NCBI RefSeq assembly: GCF_029263155.1
Contig: NZ_JAJCYB010000017.1
Span: 1 to 48,108, forward strand
DNA length: 48,108 bases
Reading direction: 5' to 3'
Origin: Pseudonocardia sp.
GTDB taxonomy: Bacteria > Actinomycetota > Actinomycetes > Mycobacteriales > Pseudonocardiaceae
Under the pieces are notes generated by a model. That model was not told the DNA's origin. It did no database searches and saw only the letters and a list, made by a program, of their open reading frames with translations. A program made the position numbers and the translations under genes. Shown piece by piece: positions 7,996-17,298 of this stretch; within the stretch, counting starts at the first letter, position 1, and each line of letters begins with the position of its first letter.

Positions 7996-8460
7996 TCAGT
8001 CACCGAGACGCCGCCGAACACCGCGGTGGCGTTGAGGGACGAGTACGGGCGAACTGAGGCCGCGGCGTACGGCCCGGTCGTCATCGAGCGGCCGGACCCC
8101 GCCGGACCTCAGGACCCGGATGTCGATCAGTACCGCGATCAGCCAGGTCACCACGGTCGACCCGACGAACGACGCGAGCAGGGTGTCCCCGATCGCCCAG
8201 GTCTCCCCGACGAACACCGCGGAGACCCCGAGCAGCGCGGCGGCGACCCCGGTGACCGTGGCGACCCGCCCCCAGGTTCCACGGAAGCCGTCGGGACCGA
8301 TCACGCTCACCGCCACCAGCGCGATCACGAGACCGACCGCGGCCATCCCCGTCACGTCCTCGACGAACGGCATGCTCCCGTTGACGAGGTACCCGACGTA
8401 GGGGACGACGACCGCGGCGACCAGCAGTGTGGCGATCCCGTCGTGCAACCTGATCTGCAT
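7996..8460 (-). CDS. Four-helix membrane protein, unknown function
   Basis: A 154-residue protein starting MQIRLHDGIATLLVAAVVVP; the ATG at 8460 has GGAGG eight bases upstream. There are four hydrophobic helices (about residues 8-28, 38-55, 65-83 and 92-112), then a basic cytoplasmic tail after DIRVLRSGGVRPLDDD. The tail may be extended beyond its natural end. Upstream lie two DosR-type palindromes 22 bp apart, at the same distance from the start codon as those before the DUF1918 gene. It is therefore a likely member of the local hypoxia/dormancy regulon. No enzymatic motif is seen. Confidence 0.65.
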   Translation of the reverse strand: MQIRLHDGIATLLVAAVVVPYVGYLVNGSMPFVEDVTGMAAVGLVIALVAVSVIGPDGFRGTWGRVATVTGVAAALLGVSAVFVGETWAIGDTLLASFVGSTVVTWLIAVLIDIRVLRSGGVRPLDDDRAVRRGLSSPVLVPQRHRGVRRRLGD

Positions 8461-8510
8461 GTACTCCACCTCCGGGAACCGGCCTCGGCCCATGCGTGAT
8501 GCGGCGCCAC

Positions 8511-8546
8511 GGGCCGTCCGTCCTCGCGCTTCGGGCCGATGGACCG
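8511..8546 (-). promoter_or_regulatory. Tandem DosR-type boxes upstream of the four-helix membrane protein
   Basis: GGGCCGTCCGTCCT (8511-8524) and GGGCCGATGGACCG (8533-8546) each match 7 of 8 fixed positions of GGGNCN-NN-NGNCCC. The box starts are 22 bp apart, and the boxes lie 51-64 and 73-86 bases upstream of the ATG at 8460. A perfect palindrome GGACCGGCCGGTCC overlaps the second box (8541-8554). Confidence 0.5.
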
Positions 8547-8620
8547 GCCGGTCCGGCCGACCGGGGCCGCGTCGGTGGACCGGGACCGGCGCAGCGGATC
8601 ACCCCCGGATCAGCCCCGGT

Positions 8621-9637
8621 TCAGCCCGCCCGGGCCGCGGTCGCCGCGACCCGGTGTGCCCGACCAGGGGCGTGTTCCCACATGGTCGCGGCCGCGGTCA
8701 GCGAGTCCGCGAGTGAGCCGTCGGTCCGGATCAGCCGTGCCTGCGGCCACGGGTCGGCCGTCCTGCTCATCATCCGGGCGAGGGGCGCGGTCGCATCCGA
8801 CGCGGTCGGCCCCCTGGTGGCGATCCGTCGCTCCGCGATCCCCTCGTCGGCGTGGCACTGCAGCGCCACCAGGTCGTTGCTCGTGCGGTCGGCCAGGTCG
8901 GCGGCGGCGGCGCGGTGCCGGGCGTCGGTCCAGGAGGCGTCGAGGACGACCGACTCCCCCCGGGAGAGCAGCATCCCGGCGCGGCGCAGCAGCTCGTCGT
9001 AGGTCGCCGCCGTGTGCGCCGCGGTGTAGAGGCCCGACCGGAACGGGGCCCCGGCCGCCGCGGCGGGGTCGATCCCGGCCAGCTCCTTGCGGACCCGGTC
9101 GCTGGAGAGCAGGACGGCGCCGAAGCGGTCGGCCAGCGCGCCGCCGACCGTCGTCTTGCCGGTGCCGGGGAGACCGCCCACCAGGGCCAGCCGCACGGCA
9201 CCGTGCTCGAGATGGCGCAGGGCGAGCGCGGCGTGGTCCGCGGCGTCGGCTGCCGCCCCCGGATCGCCCTGGCCGTGCCGCAGGTAGGCGACCTTGGCGC
9301 GGACGACCGCGCGGTAGGCGATGTAGTGGTGGCGCAGCGCCACCGGTGCCGGGTCGCGGGAGAACTCGACGTAGGCGTCGAGGAACGAGGCACCCAGCTC
9401 GGGCCGGCCGAGGCGTTCGAGGTCCATGGCGAGGAACGCGGCGTCGTCGAGGCCGTCGACGTGGCGCAGGTGATCGTCGAACTCCAGGCAGTCCAGCGCG
9501 CGGGGCCCGTCGTCGAGGCAGAACACGTCCGCGGCGGTCAGGTCGCCGTGGCCGTCGACGATGCGGCCCCGGGCGATCCGGTCGGCGAACTCGGCATCAG
9601 CGAGGTGCTGCGGCCGGCCGGACCGAGGGTGCCCAGG
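8621..9637 (-). pseudogene. Truncated APH/P-loop protein (Rv2004c-like), N-terminal ~160 residues missing
   Basis: The readable product contains the end of an aminoglycoside-phosphotransferase-like domain: RIVDGHGDLTAADVF, whose HGD is the catalytic-loop type motif, then ALDCLEFDD. A kinase-like P-loop domain follows, with GGLPGTGKTT. M. tuberculosis Rv2004c, a DosR-regulon protein of about 500 residues, has the same architecture. Here homology begins just after the stop codon of the upstream USP gene and in the same frame, and the first ~160 residues are gone. The only plausible start is a GTG at 9526, after the APH loop. A deletion that also removed the end of the USP explains this. An active product is unlikely, although the P-loop half is intact. 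Confidence 0.7.
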
Positions 9638-10369
9638 TCACGACTTCACCAGGCTCGCGGCGTGCAGCAACTGGTCGCCCGCACCGCCGTAGGCCACGCG
9701 GAACTCGACCGGCACGTCGGGGTACCGGGCCGCCCACGGCCGCAGGCCGGCTTCCGGTGCTGTCCCGCCCGCAGGCTCCCCGGCCGACCTGTGCCGGACG
9801 TGGACCACCACCAGCGGGGTCCCGTGCCGCTCGGCGTCCGCGAACGCGACGTCCACCGCGTCGGAGTCGACGGCCAGGTCCTCGACGCCGATGACGACGG
9901 GCCCGCGGTGGGTGTCGAGCCGGTGATCGCTGCGCACGACGGTCACCGGGCAGCGGGCCTTCGCGGTGAGCGCGGGCGCGATCGAGGACACCAGCGCGTC
10001 CCCGGTGTGGCCGCCGAGCATGCCCACGACGAGCAGTTCGGCCGAGCGCGAGGCGGACACGAGCGCGTCGGCCGGGCCGCGGTCGGATCGTTCGGTGCGC
10101 AATGCGATGCCGGGCTCTCGCCGGCGCGCGACGGTGACGGCCCTGCCGAGGATCGCCGCGACCCGCCTGTGCCCGGCGGCTCGGTCGGCGCTCGCGTACG
10201 GGGCGGCGTGCACGATCAGCAGAGGGACCCCGCGGACGCGGGCTTCGGTCGCCGCCCAGGCGACCGCCCGCAACGCCATCGCCGTGCCGTCGGTCCCGAC
10301 CACGACCCCCGGGGGCCTGGTGGTGTCCCGGCCGTCCGCCGCCGGGTCGTGCGCGCCTGGGTCCTTCAC
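9638..10369 (-). CDS. Universal stress protein, tandem-domain, C-terminally truncated
   Basis: 243 residues from a GTG at 10369 with GAGAGGA upstream. Domain 1 runs from VVVGTDGTAMALRAVAWA to LLVVGMLGGHTGDALVSS and PVTVVRS. Domain 2 begins PVVIGVEDLAVDSDAVDVA but stops at QLLHAASLVKS, exactly where the VVVGSRG ATP-binding loop and the final strand should follow. Tandem USPs of this type are about 290-300 residues, so 45-50 residues are missing. The stop is followed, in the same frame, by the truncated APH/P-loop gene, which marks a deletion junction near 9640. Four DosR-type boxes lie upstream. Domain 1 may still fold. Confidence 0.75.
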   Translation of the reverse strand: MKDPGAHDPAADGRDTTRPPGVVVGTDGTAMALRAVAWAATEARVRGVPLLIVHAAPYASADRAAGHRRVAAILGRAVTVARRREPGIALRTERSDRGPADALVSASRSAELLVVGMLGGHTGDALVSSIAPALTAKARCPVTVVRSDHRLDTHRGPVVIGVEDLAVDSDAVDVAFADAERHGTPLVVVHVRHRSAGEPAGGTAPEAGLRPWAARYPDVPVEFRVAYGGAGDQLLHAASLVKS

Positions 10370-10427
10370 GGCAGATCCTCTCCCTCGGTTCGTGTCCAGC
10401 GTCCCCGTTGTCCGTGCGCGCCCGGCA

Positions 10428-10463
10428 GGGCCGGGCGCCCTGACCGCCCGGGTCGCCCGGCCC
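10428..10463 (-). promoter_or_regulatory. Proximal tandem DosR-type boxes of the USP gene
   Basis: GGGCCGGGCGCCCT (10428-10441, 7/8 fixed positions) and GGGTCGCCCGGCCC (10450-10463, 8/8), 22 bp apart, lie 59-72 and 81-94 bases upstream of the GTG at 10369. Confidence 0.55.
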
Positions 10464-10482
10464 GCCGCCCCGGCCCGGTTCG

Positions 10483-10518
10483 GGGCCCGGTGGCCGCCGC
10501 GCAGGGGCCGTGCGTCCC
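10483..10518 (-). promoter_or_regulatory. Distal tandem DosR-type boxes of the USP gene
   Basis: GGGCCCGGTGGCCG (10483-10496, 7/8) and GGGCCGTGCGTCCC (10505-10518, 8/8) are again 22 bp apart. The pair starts 55 bp from the proximal pair (five 11-bp steps), so all four boxes could lie on one DNA face. Confidence 0.5.
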
Positions 10519-10554
10519 TACTGCGGCCCCCGCCGGGACCGGCGCTCGGCCGGC

Positions 10555-11520
10555 TCAGCGGGGCATCCGCTCGATCGAGTCGTCGAGGGCGCGCCGGGGC
10601 GTCGGCGGGAGCGGGGGGCCGGCCGGCGCCCACCCCACCCGGAGCACCAGCTGCGGGCTGAGGGTTCCGCCCAGGACCTCCTCGCGCAGAGTGGCGCGCG
10701 TGCTCGCGACCTCGAACGGCTGGCTCAGCGGGCAGCTGGCCAGGCCGAGCTGCGTGGCGTGCAGCAGCACCGCGCTCAGCGCCTCACCCGCACGCAGCTG
10801 GGAGACCGTGTCGTCGGAGGCGGTGCCGAGCGCCCCGTCCGTGCCCTCCGCCGGCTGCGTGACGAGTCCCTCGCTGAACCTCCGCGCGATGCTGTCACCG
10901 GACGAGGGGTCGACGAGCAGGTTCGCGGCCGGCACGCCGTCGTCACCGGTGCGACCGCCGCTCCAGAGCGCGGTCTCGGTGTGGTATCCGGTGCGGGACT
11001 CCTGCTCCCGCGCCGCAGCCTGGATCGCCGCCACCGTCTGTGCGCGCGCGGCCGCCCCGGTGATCGGGCGCAGGACCGCGCCGTACTCGGCGGCGCGGTC
11101 GATCAGCTCCGCGACGAACGCCGTGGGCACCTCCCAGTCCAGGTACCGCCTGCGGTCGGTCCTCCGGTGCACGATGGCGCCTGCGACGCCCGGATCGGCC
11201 TCGGCGCCGACGCCGGGGTGCAGTTCGACCGCGGCGAAGTGGTCACCGACGGCGGGGTTCGGCAGCCGGCGCACCGTGCAGCGCAGGCCGGTCGCCGCGA
11301 GCGCGACGGTGAGGTGGTGCAGCGCCGCACCGCAGCTCACGGCGAGGTCCCGGCCGTCGGCGTCGGTCACCGGCAGCCACCGGCGCAGGTCCGCGAAAAG
11401 GTGGATGCTGCGCAGGCCCAGCAGCCACCGCCACGGCTGGCTGTTGTGGATCGACGGGGCCCTCGTGGCGAGCTCCAGCGCGCTGCGCACCGAACGCTGG
11501 TCCACCCGGTCGACGATCAC
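10555..11520 (-). CDS. Acg-family nitroreductase-like protein 1
   Basis: 321 residues, starting at a GTG that overlaps the stop of the upstream CBS gene (GTGA). The N-terminal motif APSIHNSQPWRW is the FMN/phosphate-binding signature of the Acg family (M. tuberculosis Rv2032, Rv3127, Rv3131). Later conserved blocks are HRRTDRR, GEALSAVLLHATQLGLA and PQLVLRVGWAP. Acg proteins are two-fold nitroreductase-like folds that bind flavin; the mycobacterial proteins belong to the DosR regulon and their substrate is unknown. It is coupled to the CBS protein, with the promoter upstream of that gene. Confidence 0.85.
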   Translation of the reverse strand: MIVDRVDQRSVRSALELATRAPSIHNSQPWRWLLGLRSIHLFADLRRWLPVTDADGRDLAVSCGAALHHLTVALAATGLRCTVRRLPNPAVGDHFAAVELHPGVGAEADPGVAGAIVHRRTDRRRYLDWEVPTAFVAELIDRAAEYGAVLRPITGAAARAQTVAAIQAAAREQESRTGYHTETALWSGGRTGDDGVPAANLLVDPSSGDSIARRFSEGLVTQPAEGTDGALGTASDDTVSQLRAGEALSAVLLHATQLGLASCPLSQPFEVASTRATLREEVLGGTLSPQLVLRVGWAPAGPPLPPTPRRALDDSIERMPR

Positions 11521-11969
11521 CGGGTACCCCGCCGCGTCGCGTCGGCGGCGAGGGACCGGATCAGGTCGGTCGCGGTGAGGATGCCGAGCAGCCGCTCGCC
11601 GTCGGTGACGAGCACGACGTCGGTGCCCTCGGTGTGCATCCGTCGCGCCGCGTCGGACCGGCGGGCGGTGGGGCCGAGCGCGGGGACGGGCCGGCACAGC
11701 TCGCCGACACGCTGCGCCGGCACACCGGGTTCCGGCCGCCGGGCCGCGAGCAGCCGGGCCACGTCGGTCTCCAGGACGACGCCCAGGCAGCGGGTGCCGT
11801 CCAGCACCGGGAGCTGCCGGACCCGGCGTGCGGCCATCAGGCGCAGCGCCACGGCCAGCTCGGCGTCCGGCACGATGGCGACGATCCGCCGTGTCATCAC
11901 CGCGGTGAGGGGAGGGTCGTCGTCGACGGCCTCCGGTGGCGCGGCGAGGCGGTAGGGCTGGCTGGGCAT
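11517..11969 (-). CDS. Tandem CBS-domain protein (Hrp1/Rv2626c-like)
   Basis: 150 residues; ATG at 11969 preceded by GAGGAG. Two CBS modules are visible: the first from PPLTAVMTRRIVAIVPDAEL with RQLPVLDG and CLGVVLETDVARLL, the second from RVGELCRPVPALGPTA with GILTATDLIRSL. CBS pairs bind adenine nucleotides. M. tuberculosis Hrp1, of similar size, is a DosR-regulon member, and the downstream partner here is an Acg nitroreductase, which supports the analogy. Two DosR-type boxes lie 62-75 and 84-97 bases upstream. Confidence 0.82.
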   Translation of the reverse strand: MPSQPYRLAAPPEAVDDDPPLTAVMTRRIVAIVPDAELAVALRLMAARRVRQLPVLDGTRCLGVVLETDVARLLAARRPEPGVPAQRVGELCRPVPALGPTARRSDAARRMHTEGTDVVLVTDGERLLGILTATDLIRSLAADATRRGTR

Positions 11970-12030
11970 CTCGTACTCCTCGTCGGACGGGTGATGCCTC
12001 GACCCTCCCCGGAGACCCACGGGCCCGGCA

Positions 12031-12066
12031 GCGGCGCACGGCCCGCGATGCCGGGCCGATGGTCCT
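12031..12066. promoter_or_regulatory. Tandem DosR-type boxes centred between divergent genes
   Basis: GCGGCGCACGGCCC (12031-12044) and GGGCCGATGGTCCT (12053-12066) each match 7/8 fixed positions and are 22 bp apart. They lie 62-75 and 84-97 bases upstream of both the CBS start (11969) and the HTH start (12128), an exactly symmetric placement. Confidence 0.5.
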
Positions 12067-12080
12067 GATACCCGAACGGC

Positions 12081-12126
12081 GGTCAACTTCAGTTGACCCG
12101 AGGGCGTCGGTCAACTACGGTTGACC
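12081..12126 (+). promoter_or_regulatory. Two tandem GGTCAAC…GTTGACC palindromes before the HTH gene
   Basis: GGTCAACTTCAGTTGACC (12081-12098) is a perfect inverted repeat with a 2-nt centre. GGTCAACTACGGTTGACC (12109-12126) is a second copy ending one base before the GTG start. The centres are 28 bp apart. The position suggests an operator for autoregulation by the encoded HTH protein. Confidence 0.6.
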
Positions 12127-12127
12127 C

Positions 12128-12340
12128 GTGCCCGCCCCGGTTCCCGGTCCCGACGATCCGGAGCAGGCGTTGGCGGCGGTCGTGTCCCTGCGGCGACTGG
12201 CCGATCGGCTCGAGGCGGCCTCGGTCCAGGCGGCCGTCGACCAGGGCTGGAACTGGGTGCAGATCGCCGAGGTCCTCGGCGTCACCAAGCAGGCGGTGCA
12301 CAAGAAGTACGCCCGCCGGGTCCGGCGGCCCGAGGACTGA
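12128..12340 (+). CDS. Small helix-turn-helix protein
   Basis: 70 residues from a GTG immediately downstream of two operator-like palindromes. After a helix (AVVSLRRLADRLEAASVQAA) comes a clear HTH, WNWVQIAEVLGVTKQAVHKK, with a basic tail. Proteins of this size and sequence commonly precede Clp N-terminal-domain genes in actinobacteria, and here such a gene starts 10 bp downstream. It probably binds the palindromes and represses its own operon. The lack of leader between the second palindrome and the start codon fits a leaderless transcript or an occlusion mechanism; this is inference. Confidence 0.75.
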   Translation: MPAPVPGPDDPEQALAAVVSLRRLADRLEAASVQAAVDQGWNWVQIAEVLGVTKQAVHKKYARRVRRPED

Positions 12341-12350
12341 GGGAGACCCG

Positions 12351-12884
12351 GTGTTGCGCGGACTGCGTCGTGCGAGAGCCGACATCGCCACCATGAACCG
12401 GCTGTTCCCCGCCGCCGAGCAGATCGCCCGGGCGGACGGGCTGGAACGCCCCGGCGCCGAGCACCTGCTCATGGCGGCCCTGGAGCTCGACGACCCGACC
12501 GCGTCCGAGGCGCTGCGCGAATGCGGGGTCACCGCCGGTGGGCTGCACGAAGCCGTCCGCGCCCAGCACGCGGCGGCGCTGGAGGTCGTCGGGATCGCCG
12601 TCGACGACGACGCGATCGACGCCGCGCTGCCCCCGTTCGCCCCGTCCCGCGGCCCGTACCGCTCCGAGGGATCGGCGCAGCGGGCCTTCCGCCGCGCGGT
12701 GGCCCTGGCGAAGCACGGTCGTTCGCCGTTGCTGAGCGCGCACGTCCTGCTGGCCGTGATCGAGAGCCGACGCGGCACGGTGGCCCGTGCCCTCGCCGGT
12801 CTGGGTGTCGACCACGACCGGCTGGCCGATGTGGCACGGCGTGAGCTTGACCGCCATGCGCGGGAGCGGTCGGCCGGGTCCTGA
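12351..12884 (+). CDS. Clp N-terminal (ClpR repeat) domain protein
   Basis: 177 residues from a GTG with GGGAGA upstream. It contains two Clp-N repeats: the first around FPAAEQIARADGLERPGAEH with LLMAALELDD, the second around GSAQRAFRRAVALAKHGRSP with LSAHVLLAVIESRRGTVARA. No AAA+ module follows, so this is a stand-alone substrate-recognition-like domain, as found in many actinobacteria. It is co-transcribed with the HTH regulator. A role as an adaptor or decoy for Clp proteolysis under stress is plausible but not shown by sequence. Confidence 0.8.
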   Translation: MLRGLRRARADIATMNRLFPAAEQIARADGLERPGAEHLLMAALELDDPTASEALRECGVTAGGLHEAVRAQHAAALEVVGIAVDDDAIDAALPPFAPSRGPYRSEGSAQRAFRRAVALAKHGRSPLLSAHVLLAVIESRRGTVARALAGLGVDHDRLADVARRELDRHARERSAGS

Positions 12885-12919
12885 CCACTCCGGCCCGGAT
12901 CGCTCGCGCCCACCGGCGA

Positions 12920-13018
12920 TCAGGAGGTCGGGACGAGCCGACGGGAGCCGAGGCGCACCTCGGGCAGCCCGGGGGTCTGCTCGGGACGGTGGGTGACGAT
13001 CAGCGCGGTGCGGACCCC
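12920..13018 (-). pseudogene. C-terminal remnant of an ABC-transporter ATPase
   Basis: About 33 residues (RTALIVTHRPEQTPGLPEVR, ending LVPTS) match the very end of an ABC ATPase: the H-loop VTHRP followed by a short tail, similar in style to CydC/CydD C-termini. The segment upstream is not ABC-like and the nitroreductase gene follows. It appears to be a leftover from a deletion or insertion. Short, so uncertain. Confidence 0.4.
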
Positions 13019-13047
13019 CGCGCGCCCGCCGGTCGGTCGTCCGCCGC

Positions 13048-15958
<2,911 letters not shown>

Positions 15959-16064
15959 TCGCGGGACCCGCGGCCGAGCCGGCCGTCCCGCCGCTGGTGA
16001 CCGGCCGCCCCTGGATCCGCGTGAGCAGCTGAGCACCGGCCCGGCCGCCGCGCCCGCCGCTCGG

Positions 16065-17123
16065 TCAGGGGCGTGCCTCGAGCACCATGTTGACCGGCGT
16101 CTCGGCCGCGCGGCGGAACCGGGAGAAGCCCGCCTCGCCCATGACCTCGTTCAGCCGGGCCTCCCCGGCCTGCGCGCCGAGGCCGAGGCCGACGTCCTGG
16201 GAGAGCGAGTTGGGGGTGCAGAGGAAGATCGACGCACCGTAGTAGAGCCGCCCGACCGGGTTCAGGTTGTCCTGGACCTGGTCACCGGCGGCCGGCTCGA
16301 CCAGCATCACGGTGCCCTCGGCGGCGAGGGCCTGCCGGGCCTGTCGCGCCGCCCCGACCGGGTCGCCCAGGTCGTGCAGTGCGTCGAAGAAGCACACCAG
16401 GTCGTAGGGCCCACCGGGTAGGCCCGCGGCGTCGGCCACCTCGAAGGTGGCCCGGTCGGCGATCCCGGCGTCCGCGGCCGCCGTGCGGGCGGCCCCGATC
16501 GAGGGCTCGTGGTAGTCGACCCCGGTGAACGTCGAGTTCGGGTACGCGCGGGCCATCAGGATCGTCGAGGCCCCGTGTCCGCAGCCGACGTCGGCGACCC
16601 GGGCGCCGTCGACGAGCTTCTGCTCGACCCCGTCCAGGGCGGGGATCCACTCGGACACCAGGTGCGCCCGGTAGCCGGGTCGGAAGAAGGCCTCGGTCCC
16701 GGAGAACAGGCGCGGATGGTGCTCGTGCCAGCCCACCCCCTCCCCGGTGCCGAACGCCTCCTCGATGCGGTCGACACTGGACCAGATGGCGGCGAGCATG
16801 TCGAACCCGCCCGCGAGATACACCGGGCTGTCCGGGTCGGCCAGGATCATCGCGCGCTCGTCGGGCAGGGTGTAGCTGCCCGCCAGCGGGTCGTGGTCGA
16901 CGTACCCGCCCGCGGCCTGGTTGTTCAGCCACTCGCGCACGTAGCGTTCCCGCGTGCCGGTGGCCTGCGCGAGCTGCTCGGACGTCATCGGGCCCGACCC
17001 GGCCATCGCCTGGTACAGCCCGGTCTTGTGGCCGACCAGCGCGGCGGCCATCGAGGTGGCCGCGCCGAGGTCGCCCACGGTGGCGAACAGCGACTCCTCC
17101 AACTTGGCCTGATCGACGGTCAT
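16065..17123 (-). CDS. SAM-dependent methyltransferase with N-terminal winged helix
   Basis: 352 residues. The N-terminal ~90 residues form a winged-helix/dimerisation domain (KTGLYQAMAGSGPMTSEQLA, then TRERYVREWLNNQAAGGYVD). A class I methyltransferase domain follows, with motif I VADVGCGHGAS, an acidic residue ending strand 2 in FTGVDYHEPSI, and DLVCFFDALHDLGDP. The overall layout resembles M. tuberculosis Rv2258c and related proteins; substrate unknown. It sits between devS and a LuxR-type regulator and diverges from the latter. I found no convincing DosR box in its 175-bp upstream region. Confidence 0.82.
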   Translation of the reverse strand: MTVDQAKLEESLFATVGDLGAATSMAAALVGHKTGLYQAMAGSGPMTSEQLAQATGTRERYVREWLNNQAAGGYVDHDPLAGSYTLPDERAMILADPDSPVYLAGGFDMLAAIWSSVDRIEEAFGTGEGVGWHEHHPRLFSGTEAFFRPGYRAHLVSEWIPALDGVEQKLVDGARVADVGCGHGASTILMARAYPNSTFTGVDYHEPSIGAARTAAADAGIADRATFEVADAAGLPGGPYDLVCFFDALHDLGDPVGAARQARQALAAEGTVMLVEPAAGDQVQDNLNPVGRLYYGASIFLCTPNSLSQDVGLGLGAQAGEARLNEVMGEAGFSRFRRAAETPVNMVLEARP

Positions 17124-17298
17124 GACTTCTCCGTTCTCGACGGGATGTGGACGCCGTCGATGGTGCGGCGATCAGGGCGCGCGGTCATGAGCAGCGGGGT
17201 GCTCATCCGCGGACCGGTCGATGCTCAGGTCGTCGACGCCGGGATCGGAGCTCGCGTAGGGCTTTCCCGGTGCAGCCCACCGGGCCTACCGTGCGGAC

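Noticed and set aside
8852..11578. A 908-codon plus-strand open frame
   Set aside because: It is antisense to the kinase remnant, USP and nitroreductase genes, which have strong family motifs. Its Arg/Gly/Ala-rich composition is typical of a shadow frame.
17124..17298. DosR box between the methyltransferase and the LAL regulator
   Set aside because: The best 14-mers match only 6 of 8 fixed positions and have no 22-bp partner.
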